Position numbers and translations under genes: made by a program. This document shows positions 33,330 to 40,625 of a stretch of 64,000 nucleotides of DNA, piece by piece. Every line of letters begins with the position of its first letter. Position 1 is the first letter of the stretch. The stretch comes from an uncultured Clostridium sp. (GTDB lineage: Bacteria; Bacillota; Clostridia; Lachnospirales; Lachnospiraceae), in assembly GCF_900547735.1 (NCBI RefSeq), contig NZ_URHZ01000023.1, positions 1 to 64,000 of the forward strand, in the 5' to 3' direction. The notes below the pieces were generated by a model that had not been told where the DNA came from, searched no databases, and saw nothing but the letters and a program-made list of their open reading frames with translations.

Positions 33330-34052
33330 ATGCCTGGACTTGGAACTGTCATAAACTGCGCCGGGGTAATCGGCGGCGGTATTCTTGGTATGATGATAAA
33401 AAAGGGACTGTCGGAACGTTTTCAAAATATTCTGATACAGGCCGTGGGACTCTGCGTCATTTTTCTGGGTATCAGCGGAACGCTCACGGAGATGTTATCG
33501 GTGGATGGCGGCGTGATTGTATCCGGAGGCACAATGATGATTATCTTCTCATTGGCCCTGGGAGCGCTGTTTGGAGAGTTTCTGAATATTGAAAAGCATA
33601 CGGAGGACTTCGGGGAGTGGATCAAGATTAAGACGGGGAGCGGCAGCGACGGCAGCTTTGTGGACGGCTTCGTCACTACCTCCCTGACAATCTGCATCGG
33701 CGCCATGGCCGTCGTCGGCGCAATCCAGGACGGAATCACGGGCGACATTTCCATGCTCTGTGCAAAGGCGGTTCTGGATGCGATTATCGTGTTCGTTATG
33801 GCATCCTCGATGGGAAAGGGCTGCATCTTCTCGGTTATCCCTCTCGGCCTGTTCCAGGGAGGCATTACGCTGCTGTCCAGGGTGATAGAGCCGCTTCTGA
33901 CGCCGCAGGCGGTATCCAATATGTCGATGGTCGGTTCCATGCTGATTTTCTGTGTGGGTGTCAATCTGATGTTCCAGAAGAAGATTAAGGTAGCCAATAT
34001 GCTGCCGGCCCTTATTTTTGCCGTGGCCTGTGCATTTCTGCCGTTTTTTTAA
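33330..34052 (+). CDS. DUF554 family membrane protein
   Basis: 240-residue polytopic protein with about seven hydrophobic segments: MPGLGTVINCAGVIGGGILG at the start, then ALGALFGEFLNIE, FVDGFVTTSLTICIGAMAVV and ALIFAVACAFLPF at the end. This is the pattern of the DUF554 family of putative transport or channel proteins with no proven function. GAGGTTATAAA precedes the ATG. It has terminators on both sides, so it is its own unit. Confidence 0.88.
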   Translation: MPGLGTVINCAGVIGGGILGMMIKKGLSERFQNILIQAVGLCVIFLGISGTLTEMLSVDGGVIVSGGTMMIIFSLALGALFGEFLNIEKHTEDFGEWIKIKTGSGSDGSFVDGFVTTSLTICIGAMAVVGAIQDGITGDISMLCAKAVLDAIIVFVMASSMGKGCIFSVIPLGLFQGGITLLSRVIEPLLTPQAVSNMSMVGSMLIFCVGVNLMFQKKIKVANMLPALIFAVACAFLPFF

Positions 34053-34084
34053 GATTCTTTCAGTGTACATAGTTCAAGATCAGG

Positions 34085-34147
34085 AAGACGGAGTATTAAG
34101 AGGAAACGGACCGGAGCAATGTCCGCCTTCTCTTAATACTCCGTCTT
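34085..34147. terminator. Long bidirectional terminator between DUF554 gene and lexA
   Basis: Perfect 18-bp stem, AAGACGGAGTATTAAGAG paired with CTCTTAATACTCCGTCTT, with a 27-base loop. It lies between convergent genes. Confidence 0.85.
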
Positions 34148-34156
34148 AAATTGTAA

Positions 34157-34771
34157 TTACATTAACCGGAAGAGGCCGATTACCTTGCCGAGGATCTGTA
34201 CATCATCGAGAATGATCGGTTCCATGGAGGCGTTCTGAGGCTGCAGGCGGATATGGCCTTTCTCTTTATAGAATGTTTTGACCGTGGCGGAGTCTTCCAC
34301 CAGGGCAACGACAATCTCTCCGTTTCTTGCTGTGTTGGCCTGTTCCACGATGACGCGGTCACCGTTAAAAATTCCGGCGTCGATCATGCTGTCTCCCTTG
34401 ACGTTCAGCATGAAGATCTCCTTATTCGGAAGCATCTCCACGGGAATCGGGAAATAGTTCTCAATATTCTGCTGGGCCAGAATCGGCGCTCCGGCGGCAA
34501 CGGTACCTAACAGCGGAACATTAACTACCTCCCTGCGGGCCAGATTGAATGTGTCGTCTATAATCTCTATCGTACGGGGCTTCGTAGGGTCGCGTCGGAT
34601 GTATCCGTTCTTCTCAAGCTGCTCCAGATGGGAATGGACGGAGGATGTGGACTTGAGCCGCACGGCTTCGCAGATCTCACGGACAGCCGGAGGATAGCCC
34701 TTCTTTAGTATCGTTTCTTTAATATATTCTAATATTTCTCTCTGTTTATCGGTAATTTTACCCTGTGCCAT
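34157..34771 (-). CDS. lexA: LexA repressor
   Basis: 204-residue SOS repressor. The N-terminal winged helix holds KITDKQREILEYIKETILKK and SSVHSHLEQLEKNGYIRRDP. The self-cleavage Ala-Gly bond is in GTVAAGAPILA. The catalytic serine is in GDSMIDAGI, and the catalytic lysine follows in SATVKTFYKE. I place the start at 34771, where GAGGAGG stands seven bases upstream; longer frames upstream have no such site. It is divergent from a LysM gene across a region with several SOS boxes, as in Bacillus lexA-yneA. Confidence 0.97.
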   Translation of the reverse strand: MAQGKITDKQREILEYIKETILKKGYPPAVREICEAVRLKSTSSVHSHLEQLEKNGYIRRDPTKPRTIEIIDDTFNLARREVVNVPLLGTVAAGAPILAQQNIENYFPIPVEMLPNKEIFMLNVKGDSMIDAGIFNGDRVIVEQANTARNGEIVVALVEDSATVKTFYKEKGHIRLQPQNASMEPIILDDVQILGKVIGLFRLM

Positions 34772-34795
34772 ATATGTACCTCCTCTGTATGTATA

Positions 34796-34824
34796 ATAGT
34801 AACATATGTTCGAAAAAAATGCAA
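34796..34824 (-). promoter_or_regulatory. lexA promoter
   Basis: Minus strand: TTGCAT (34819-34824), 17-base spacer, TACTAT (34796-34801). SOS box 1 fills most of the spacer, so lexA should be autorepressed. Confidence 0.75.
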
Positions 34825-34835
34825 ACCTTTGTTCG
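34801..34835. promoter_or_regulatory. SOS boxes 1 and 2 (lexA side)
   Basis: CGAACATATGTT (minus, 34801-34812) and CAAACCTTTGTTCG (34822-34835) both follow the Firmicute LexA pattern CGAAC-N4-GTTCG with small deviations. Confidence 0.8.
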
Positions 34836-34854
34836 GTATTTTCGCTTAAAAGTA

Positions 34855-34883
34855 TTGACAAACACACGTTCGCTCTATATAAT
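34855..34883 (+). promoter_or_regulatory. Promoter of the LysM/YneA-like gene
   Basis: Consensus TTGACA at 34855-34860, 17-base spacer, TATAAT at 34878-34883. An SOS box at 34859-34872 overlaps the -35 and spacer, so this strong promoter should be silent until LexA is cleaved. Confidence 0.88.
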
Positions 34884-34910
34884 ACAGATAGAGATAAGAA
34901 CATACGTTTG
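34859..34910. promoter_or_regulatory. SOS boxes 3 and 4 (LysM gene side)
   Basis: CAAACACACGTTCG at 34859-34872 and AGAACATACGTTTG at 34897-34910. A further half-like site GAACATATATTTG follows at 34912. Confidence 0.8.
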
Positions 34911-34945
34911 GAACATATATTTGTTTTACCAAGGAGGAAATGGGG

Positions 34946-35257
34946 ATGAAGAAGGGGATGCTTGTTTTGCTTGTTCTGTTTGCTATGATGAGTTCAGGAT
35001 TTTTCGGGCATAATCTGATGCAGGCCATGGCCGAGGAGGAACCGGCCGTAAGCTATAGTAAGTATTACACCAGTATCCGTCTGGAGGAGGGTGACACACT
35101 CTGGAACCTGGCTGAGAAGTATAACCACCATTCGGCGAAGACGATGGAGGAGTATGTGCGTGAGTTAAAGAGCATGAACTGTCTGATAGACGACAGTATT
35201 CATGCGGGGAATTATCTGACCGTCACCTATTACCGGGCTGATCCCGAGATATATTAG
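34946..35257 (+). CDS. yneA: LysM-domain, YneA-like SOS cell-division inhibitor
   Basis: 103 residues: a signal/anchor helix (MKKGMLVLLVLFAMMSSGFF), then a single LysM domain (IRLEEGDTLWNLAEKYNHHS, then CLIDDSIHAGNYLTVTYY). Size, topology and divergent position beside lexA match B. subtilis YneA, which delays septation during DNA damage. The start at 34946 is eight bases after AAGGAGG; the ATG at 34940 is too close. Control by LexA is well supported by two boxes in its promoter. The function is inferred from synteny and domain, as sequence identity in this family is low. Confidence 0.8.
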   Translation: MKKGMLVLLVLFAMMSSGFFGHNLMQAMAEEEPAVSYSKYYTSIRLEEGDTLWNLAEKYNHHSAKTMEEYVRELKSMNCLIDDSIHAGNYLTVTYYRADPEIY

Positions 35258-35315
35258 AGGGTGCCAATCAGAGGGTGCACAGAACAGTGGACAATCGAAC
35301 AATTTATCAGGAGAT

Positions 35316-35347
35316 GCGGGCGGCGGTAAACCGCCCGCTGATTTTTT
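35316..35347 (+). terminator. Terminator after the LysM gene
   Basis: GCGGGCGG paired with CCGCCCGC across 7 bases, then TGATTTTTT. Confidence 0.88.
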
Positions 35348-35415
35348 ATATCATCGGAAAGTGCTCCTATGATATAAAAAGCCCTCCGGGCAGGATACGC
35401 CCTCGCGCGAAGGTC
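35342..35415 (+). repeat. Stem-loop element E, copy 2
   Basis: TTTTTATATCATCGGA pairs with TCCTATGATATAAAAA (one mismatch), followed by GCCCTCCGGGCAGGATACGC. Same design as copy 1 at 26701-26790: it starts in the T-run of a terminator and has a similar GC-rich tail. The remaining bases to 35588 hold a TATAAT-like box near 35463 but no gene. Confidence 0.7.
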
Positions 35416-35588
35416 TTAATGCAAAGGTCAATTGTACACCTGGCTTTATCAGGTGAGTTAGAGTATAATGAGAGTCTGAGATCCATCATATTCGTGGAAT
35501 TGTATTCGTAAATGAGGAAGAGGAGTATGCGAATCGGAGAATACGCCGCCCCGGCATCGGGCCGGCCGCGGAAACAGAGGTAAAAAGT

Positions 35589-36536
35589 ATGAACGGCAGG
35601 AGCGGCGCTGAGAAGGAACCATACGAAAAGAGAAAGGGAACCCGGAGAAGGATTCCTTTCTGGTGGATCCTGAAAACAGCGCTTCTTATCTTTGCCGTGG
35701 TATTTGGTACGGTATACCTGAATCTCAGGCTTGGCTGGACCGCGGATGCCTGGCAGGGACTCTTTTTCCTGGCTGCCGCCCTTGTATTTATCCCGGAGAT
35801 GGTTGTGAGAAGACATGGCCGGAGAGGAGAGAAGCTCTTCAAAAAGCTGGACTATCCTGCCGCATACGCCGCTTTTGAAAAGGAATACCGGTTTTTGAAG
35901 AAATATCCATGGCTGGATCGTTATAGAAATTGGATGCTCATCTTTTATTACAGAGATCCGCTGTCGGCGGAAGCGGTCTGTCACATGGCGGACAGCGCGT
36001 CGCTTATGGGGGACCTGGAACAGGCACGCGGCCTGTGCGGCAAACTGAAAGAGGAATGGCCGGGGAGCGAAGCGGCCGCGAGGGACTTTTCCTTTCTGGA
36101 ACCTGAAAAATACAGGGAGTTTCAGAAGGAATGCAAACAGGTGATAGAGCAGGCGCTGCCGGAGGTATCGGAGGACGGAGAAAAGACGGAAGCCAGATTC
36201 TTTTGTGCCGTCACGCTCAGGGGAGGCAAGGGGAGGCGCTGTAAAATACAGCCGTGCTTTGTCGGAATAACAGAAAAGAACATTCTTCTGGCAGCCCTTA
36301 AAAAGCCCGAGATGGAAGAAATTGTGTGGCGTGAACGGATACCGCTGCCTGTTATTTCTGTGAACAGGAAGAAATCACGTTATCCCAACAGTGAAATTAT
36401 AAAGCTTTTGTTTGCCGGCAGAAGAAAGATGAGGATAGAAGTTTCATACAAATTGAGTTTCGGTCAATATCCGGGTCAGGGAAAGAATATAGAATCTTTT
36501 CTCCAACTTCTTTCCGGGAGTGCGGAAACAAATTAG
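35589..36536 (+). CDS. Membrane-anchored protein of unknown function
   Basis: 315 residues. A basic N terminus is followed by two membrane helices (FWWILKTALLIFAVVFGTVY and WQGLFFLAAALVFIPEMVV), then a cytoplasmic part. Residues about 75-180 have helical, tetratricopeptide-like spacing (KLDYPAAYAAFEKEYRFLKK, AEAVCHMADSASLMGDLEQA). The last 110 residues are beta-rich and resemble a PH-like region (VTLRGGKGRRCKIQ, IPLPVISVNRKKS). I do not recognise a family. It is followed 16 bases later by the DUF4097-like gene, with AGAGG before its ATG. Confidence 0.75.
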   Translation: MNGRSGAEKEPYEKRKGTRRRIPFWWILKTALLIFAVVFGTVYLNLRLGWTADAWQGLFFLAAALVFIPEMVVRRHGRRGEKLFKKLDYPAAYAAFEKEYRFLKKYPWLDRYRNWMLIFYYRDPLSAEAVCHMADSASLMGDLEQARGLCGKLKEEWPGSEAAARDFSFLEPEKYREFQKECKQVIEQALPEVSEDGEKTEARFFCAVTLRGGKGRRCKIQPCFVGITEKNILLAALKKPEMEEIVWRERIPLPVISVNRKKSRYPNSEIIKLLFAGRRKMRIEVSYKLSFGQYPGQGKNIESFLQLLSGSAETN

Positions 36537-36552
36537 AAAGGGGAACGAAGGT

Positions 36553-37692
36553 ATGAAGAGAATTACAGGGAGGAATATGTATAAAATTGCAATGGTGTCC
36601 ATGATGGCTCTTTTATTAGCAGGGACATCCGTTTCTACCGCCAGCGCCGGGGGACGGACCAATCGGGCCGTGACCTCGGAAAAAGGGGGAGGAGCCGTGG
36701 CGGACACTCTGCAGAGAGAGACAAAGATGGGACTGAAGCCGTTTACCAATATTGACATCGCCGTAGAGCTTGCCGATGTCACTTTCTTAACTGCGGCGGA
36801 CTATGGGATCGAGATGTCATGGTGTGACGAACGGCTGAAACCGGATTATCAGGTGAAAGACGGCAAACTTTCCGTCTTTACCCGTCAGCACGGCTCTCTT
36901 GGACTTCAAAGAGCCATCGGGGGCCAGGTCATTATCTACCTGCCGGAAACAGCCGTTCTGGATCAGGTTTCCGTGAAGACGGATCTGGGAGGCATCCAGA
37001 TAGCGGACCGGAACATCACATCCATGCAGGCATACTGCGACGCGGGGGAAATCCTGTTAAACCGGGTTTCCATGCAGACACTAAAAGTGGACACCGATCT
37101 GGGAGCAGTACAGGTTCTGGACAGCAAAGTATCCCGGTCAACATCGGTGAGGGGCGATGCCGGTGATATCTTATTGTGTGGAAATATACAGGGAACTGTC
37201 ACCATTGATAATGCTCTGGGAGACGTCCGGATGGAGACAACGGCGAAAGCCGATACATATCAATATGATCTGACGGTGGATTTGGGAGAGATATATGTGG
37301 ACGGCACCGAATACAGAGAACACTGCGCACGCCAAGGCGGTTCATCGAAACTCAAGGTGCGTGTTGATGCCGGTGATATTAATGTAATCTTTGCCGGCAG
37401 CAACGCCCTGGATCCGGGAGCGGTTAAAACGGATATTCCCTATAAGGCATACATTCCCTATGGCCTGTCGTATGTAGTGAGCAGCAGGGAACTGTATTAT
37501 TACGGCGAGCCGGTACGCGGATTCATCGACAGAACGGCTTCAGGAAGCGGCAGCAAAGACCGGTATTATAACCGGGGCGTAGATTCCGATGTTTTCCTGC
37601 AGGCAAAGTATGATCAGGGAAAACTTTCGGGAGTGGAGGAGATGAGCGAGAAGCAGATCAAAGAGGTCTTCGGTTCCGCAGAAGGCAAATAG
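36553..37692 (+). CDS. DUF4097-like beta-repeat exported protein
   Basis: 379 residues from the ATG at 36553. A signal peptide (MYKIAMVSMMALLLAGTSVS, ending near STASA) leads into a region of alternating strands with DLG and DAG turns: VKTDLGGIQIADRNI, CDAGEILLNRVSM, TDLGAVQVLDSKV, RGDAGDILLCGNI, DNALGDVRMET, VDLGEIYVDG and RVDAGDINVIF. This regular 'D-aG-I' pattern is the hallmark of DUF4097/adhesin-like beta-helix repeats. The C-terminal 100 residues differ. It is probably surface-attached or secreted; no cell-wall anchor motif is visible. Middle gene of a three-gene unit ending at the terminator at 38325. Confidence 0.8.
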   Translation: MKRITGRNMYKIAMVSMMALLLAGTSVSTASAGGRTNRAVTSEKGGGAVADTLQRETKMGLKPFTNIDIAVELADVTFLTAADYGIEMSWCDERLKPDYQVKDGKLSVFTRQHGSLGLQRAIGGQVIIYLPETAVLDQVSVKTDLGGIQIADRNITSMQAYCDAGEILLNRVSMQTLKVDTDLGAVQVLDSKVSRSTSVRGDAGDILLCGNIQGTVTIDNALGDVRMETTAKADTYQYDLTVDLGEIYVDGTEYREHCARQGGSSKLKVRVDAGDINVIFAGSNALDPGAVKTDIPYKAYIPYGLSYVVSSRELYYYGEPVRGFIDRTASGSGSKDRYYNRGVDSDVFLQAKYDQGKLSGVEEMSEKQIKEVFGSAEGK

Positions 37693-37730
37693 AAAAAACA
37701 AACAATTAAAAATAAAAGGAGTATGAGACG

Positions 37731-38255
37731 ATGTATCTGATTCTGTTTTTTGGCGTTACGATTCTGTTCGCCCTGCTGCTCGTCAAGGTGACAAGCAAAA
37801 GAAAAAATGAAAAATACGGAGTGTTTTTAAAATCAGCGGAAGAGGGCGCGCTTCATGCGGTTCCCGAAACAGAAGGATTTGATATGGTTATGGCCCAGGG
37901 GGCTAAAGATGCCATCTCCACGGTGAAGGGATATGACCGGATTCAGACGGGATATGCTTCCCTGCCCATTTTTATTGTGCGCTACAGAGGAGACGAAATG
38001 TACATTATGGCGGTTCCTTATCCTTCCATTAAATCAATGGAGGTGGATCCTGATTTTATTCTCCATATCACAAAAGAGATGTTACAGGAAGTGAAGTTTG
38101 GTGCTATGGGAAAAGTTTCCTTTTTCTTTAAGGACAGCGGCCGCTTTTTTTCCATGACCGTAACAGATTTTGCAATTCCTCTTGTCATGCAGGAGGAGGA
38201 AAAGAAAAAATTCAAACCGTATATTGCAGAATTTGCCAAGAGAGTGAATGGGTAG
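37731..38255 (+). CDS. Single-helix membrane protein of unknown function
   Basis: 174 residues: one N-terminal membrane helix (MYLILFFGVTILFALLLVKV), then a soluble part with mixed strands (YASLPIFIVRYRGDEMYIMA, SFFFKDSGRFFSMTVTDFAI). No family recognised. AAGGAG precedes the ATG. Probably co-transcribed with the two genes before it and closed by the terminator at 38325. Confidence 0.72.
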   Translation: MYLILFFGVTILFALLLVKVTSKRKNEKYGVFLKSAEEGALHAVPETEGFDMVMAQGAKDAISTVKGYDRIQTGYASLPIFIVRYRGDEMYIMAVPYPSIKSMEVDPDFILHITKEMLQEVKFGAMGKVSFFFKDSGRFFSMTVTDFAIPLVMQEEEKKKFKPYIAEFAKRVNG

Positions 38256-38324
38256 AACAAGAGAATGGAATTTTGCTTCTTGATGGTACACAAATTATAA
38301 AAGTTTGAAATTATTTATCTCCTA

Positions 38325-38392
38325 AACTTCCTTTATGGTTTAGAATGGTTTGCCGGATGGCGGACCAGGACCCATAAAGGAAGTTTTTTTGT
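38325..38392 (+). terminator. Terminator of the 35.6-38.3 kb unit
   Basis: AACTTCCTTTATGG paired with CCATAAAGGAAGTT, with a 33-base loop, followed by TTTTTG. Confidence 0.9.
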
Positions 38393-38448
38393 TCTTCTGT
38401 TTTTTGTTTTTCTGTTTTTACAGGAAGATGAAACACAATTAATAATTT

Positions 38449-38481
38449 GGAAACAAAACTGAATTATTACGGAAACAAAAC
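38449..38481. promoter_or_regulatory. Direct repeat upstream of paralogue pair
   Basis: GGAAACAAAAC occurs at 38449-38459 and 38471-38481, exactly 22 bases apart (two helical turns), and just before a TAGAAT box at 38487-38492. Possibly an activator or repressor site. Confidence 0.45.
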
Positions 38482-38527
38482 CGCAGTAGAATAGCTGCAA
38501 CATGAAGAAAAAAAGGAGATATGAGAA

Positions 38528-39136
38528 ATGGAAAAAGATTTTATCGGATATGAGTATAAGGATGTAGTTGTCAGGAAGGAGCGGGAGGCGCTTTGGATCG
38601 ACAGTATGAAAAATTACGGCTGGCAGTGTTCCGGGAGTCGTCCGGCTATTGTAAAGCATATCTGGGGACCGCTCCGGGTGATGGCCGCCCCGCTGGCGCT
38701 GCTGCCGGGAACACCGTTTGCCAAAATGATAGTAGATCACAATTCGGATAAAAAAGTGGAACTGGCCTTTAAGCGGGATAAGAATATCGAAAACAAGGCT
38801 GAGCTGGTACGTTTACAGCGCCAGTTTGAGACATATGCCGCAGAACTGGATGAACTGGAGGATTCCAAAAAAACGGGAGCGGCGGCTGTGTCAAGTTTCC
38901 TGGGGCTTGCAGGAACCGTATTTTTAGGAGTTTCCACTTTCTCCTATCTGGCAGGAAACATCCCTCTTTGTATTGTAACGGCGGTTCCGGGTTTCCTGGG
39001 CTGGGTAATACCGGTATTTCTCTACAGCGGCTTAAAAGGTATCCGGACAAGAAAAGTAGAACCATTGATGGAAGAAAAACAGGAAGCAATCAGTAAGGTC
39101 AATGAACAGTCCTATTTCCTTTTACAGGAAAGCTAG
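38528..39136 (+). CDS. Two-helix membrane protein, paralogue 1
   Basis: 202 residues. N-terminal GYEYKDVVVRKEREALWIDS, then KNYGWQCSG, a KVELAFKRDKNIENKAELVR segment, LQRQFETYAAELDELEDSKK, and two membrane helices (about 120-165) ending PGFLGWVIPVFLYSG. The same order of motifs is found in the next gene. Compared with that gene it has an additional 25 residues near 45-70 (IWGPLRVMAAPLALLPG). Function unknown. AAGGAGATATGAGAA precedes the ATG. Confidence 0.75.
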   Translation: MEKDFIGYEYKDVVVRKEREALWIDSMKNYGWQCSGSRPAIVKHIWGPLRVMAAPLALLPGTPFAKMIVDHNSDKKVELAFKRDKNIENKAELVRLQRQFETYAAELDELEDSKKTGAAAVSSFLGLAGTVFLGVSTFSYLAGNIPLCIVTAVPGFLGWVIPVFLYSGLKGIRTRKVEPLMEEKQEAISKVNEQSYFLLQES

Positions 39137-39176
39137 ATGGAAGAAACGAAAAACGGAAGAAAGAGGTAATAAGAGA

Positions 39177-39710
39177 ATGAAAGAATATCAGAATGAACCG
39201 AAGTTTGTCGGATATGAATACACGGATGTAACGGTAAAGAGAACATTGGAATCGGTTTACACGGACAGCTTTGAGAATTTCGGCTGGAACCTGGAGGGAA
39301 GCTCCGTACCGGCCGCAGGCTCCGGAACCGTCATCTTAAAGTTTAAAAGGGACCGGAAAATTCCAAATAAAACGGAGTTGACGAGACTGCAGCGCCAGTT
39401 CGAGGCCTGTGTTTCCGAAATCGGTCAGTTGGAAACTTCGAAAGTTCTGGGAGCTTCGGCGGCCGCATTTGGGATTGGCATCATAGGTACCGCGTTTATG
39501 GCAGGTTCTGTGTTTGCCATCACTCATCAGCCTGTCCTGATGACCCTCAGTATCGTACTGGCCGTTCCGGGGTTCCTCGGATGGATCGCACCGTATTTCT
39601 GTTACAGGGGAATCAGCCATAAAAAATCAAGGGCCGTAGCTCCTCTGATTGACCAGAAGTACGAAGAAATTTATCAGGTATGCGAGCGTGCAAACGCATT
39701 GTTGAAATAG
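39177..39710 (+). CDS. Two-helix membrane protein, paralogue 2
   Basis: 177 residues from the ATG at 39177. Clear paralogue of the preceding gene: GYEYTDVTVKRTLESVYTDS, FGWNLEG, KFKRDRKIPNKTELTRLQRQ, FEACVSEIGQLETSK, then two helices ending AVPGFLGWIAPYFCYRG. The conserved motif order and a 40-base gap show a tandem duplication. The basic stretch (KFKRDRKIPNKTEL) before the helices may bind lipid headgroups or RNA. Function unknown. Confidence 0.75.
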   Translation: MKEYQNEPKFVGYEYTDVTVKRTLESVYTDSFENFGWNLEGSSVPAAGSGTVILKFKRDRKIPNKTELTRLQRQFEACVSEIGQLETSKVLGASAAAFGIGIIGTAFMAGSVFAITHQPVLMTLSIVLAVPGFLGWIAPYFCYRGISHKKSRAVAPLIDQKYEEIYQVCERANALLK

Positions 39711-39733
39711 GGGATGGAATCGGGGAAATAAGT

Positions 39734-40606
39734 ATGAAGAAAAAAGGATTGTTTTATCTCCTGGAGCCGGTGCCGCTCTATCTTGGAGCGGCCATTTTTC
39801 TGATTGCCGCCGTCGCGTTTCAAATTGCGGGGAAAGGGACAACGGTCACCGCTTATACGGCAGATGCGCTGGCTCTCTATTTTTCATGCAGAGCGGTTCC
39901 GTCTCTTCACCGGCTCTGGAGTAAACGGATGAAACCGCGGCTCCTTTCGGTAAAAAGAATCCGGATGATGGCGGATGACGCTCAGTACAGAACGGTTCTA
40001 TTTACTTACGGCTCCCTTGGCATCAATGTTTTGTATGCGGTGTCGAAGCTGGTGATGGGCTGTCTCTTTTCTTCCCTCTGGTTTATTACGCTTGCCGGTT
40101 ACTATTTTATTTTAAGCCTGGTCCGTTTTATGATTCTTCGGGCCGAACGGCGGGGAGGCCGCATTGCGGAGTGTGAAGCGAAGCGGCTGCATGAGCTGCG
40201 GATTTGCCGGAACAGTGCAGTTTTGTTATTTCTCCTGACGGGAGCAGTGCTTGCCATGATCTGGCTCGTTATCTACCGGAACGAGGGCCACCGCTATCCT
40301 GGAAGCATCATTTATCTGGCGGCGTTATTTACTTTTTACAAAATTATCTTTGCGTCCGTCAACCTGCACAGGACGGGAAAAACGGGAAGCATCCTTCTGG
40401 CCTCGATCCGTCAGATTAATTATGCCGATGCGCTGGTTTCCGTCATTTCACTGCAGACGGCAATGTTTGCATCCTTTTCGGACGGAACGACGGATATACG
40501 GCTTATGAATACGTTAACAGGGAACGCGGTCTGTATTCTGATCCTGCTTATGGCAGTGCATATGATGCGCTTCTCCGCGAGGGAAAGCAGGAAAATACGG
40601 TTTTAA
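39734..40606 (+). CDS. Polytopic membrane protein of unknown function
   Basis: 290 residues with about six to seven membrane helices (PLYLGAAIFLIAAVAFQIAG, LGINVLYAVSKLVMGCLFSS, FLLTGAVLAMIWLVIYR and others) and short loops. The ATG at 39734 is chosen over upstream in-frame codons that overlap the previous gene. It lies 23 bases after paralogue 2 and 19 before the MATE gene, so all four may be co-transcribed. The ISLQTAMFASF helix near the C terminus recalls other uncharacterised clostridial integral membrane proteins, but I cannot assign a family. Confidence 0.75.
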   Translation: MKKKGLFYLLEPVPLYLGAAIFLIAAVAFQIAGKGTTVTAYTADALALYFSCRAVPSLHRLWSKRMKPRLLSVKRIRMMADDAQYRTVLFTYGSLGINVLYAVSKLVMGCLFSSLWFITLAGYYFILSLVRFMILRAERRGGRIAECEAKRLHELRICRNSAVLLFLLTGAVLAMIWLVIYRNEGHRYPGSIIYLAALFTFYKIIFASVNLHRTGKTGSILLASIRQINYADALVSVISLQTAMFASFSDGTTDIRLMNTLTGNAVCILILLMAVHMMRFSARESRKIRF

Positions 40607-40625
40607 CCGTTATATGGAGGAAATT

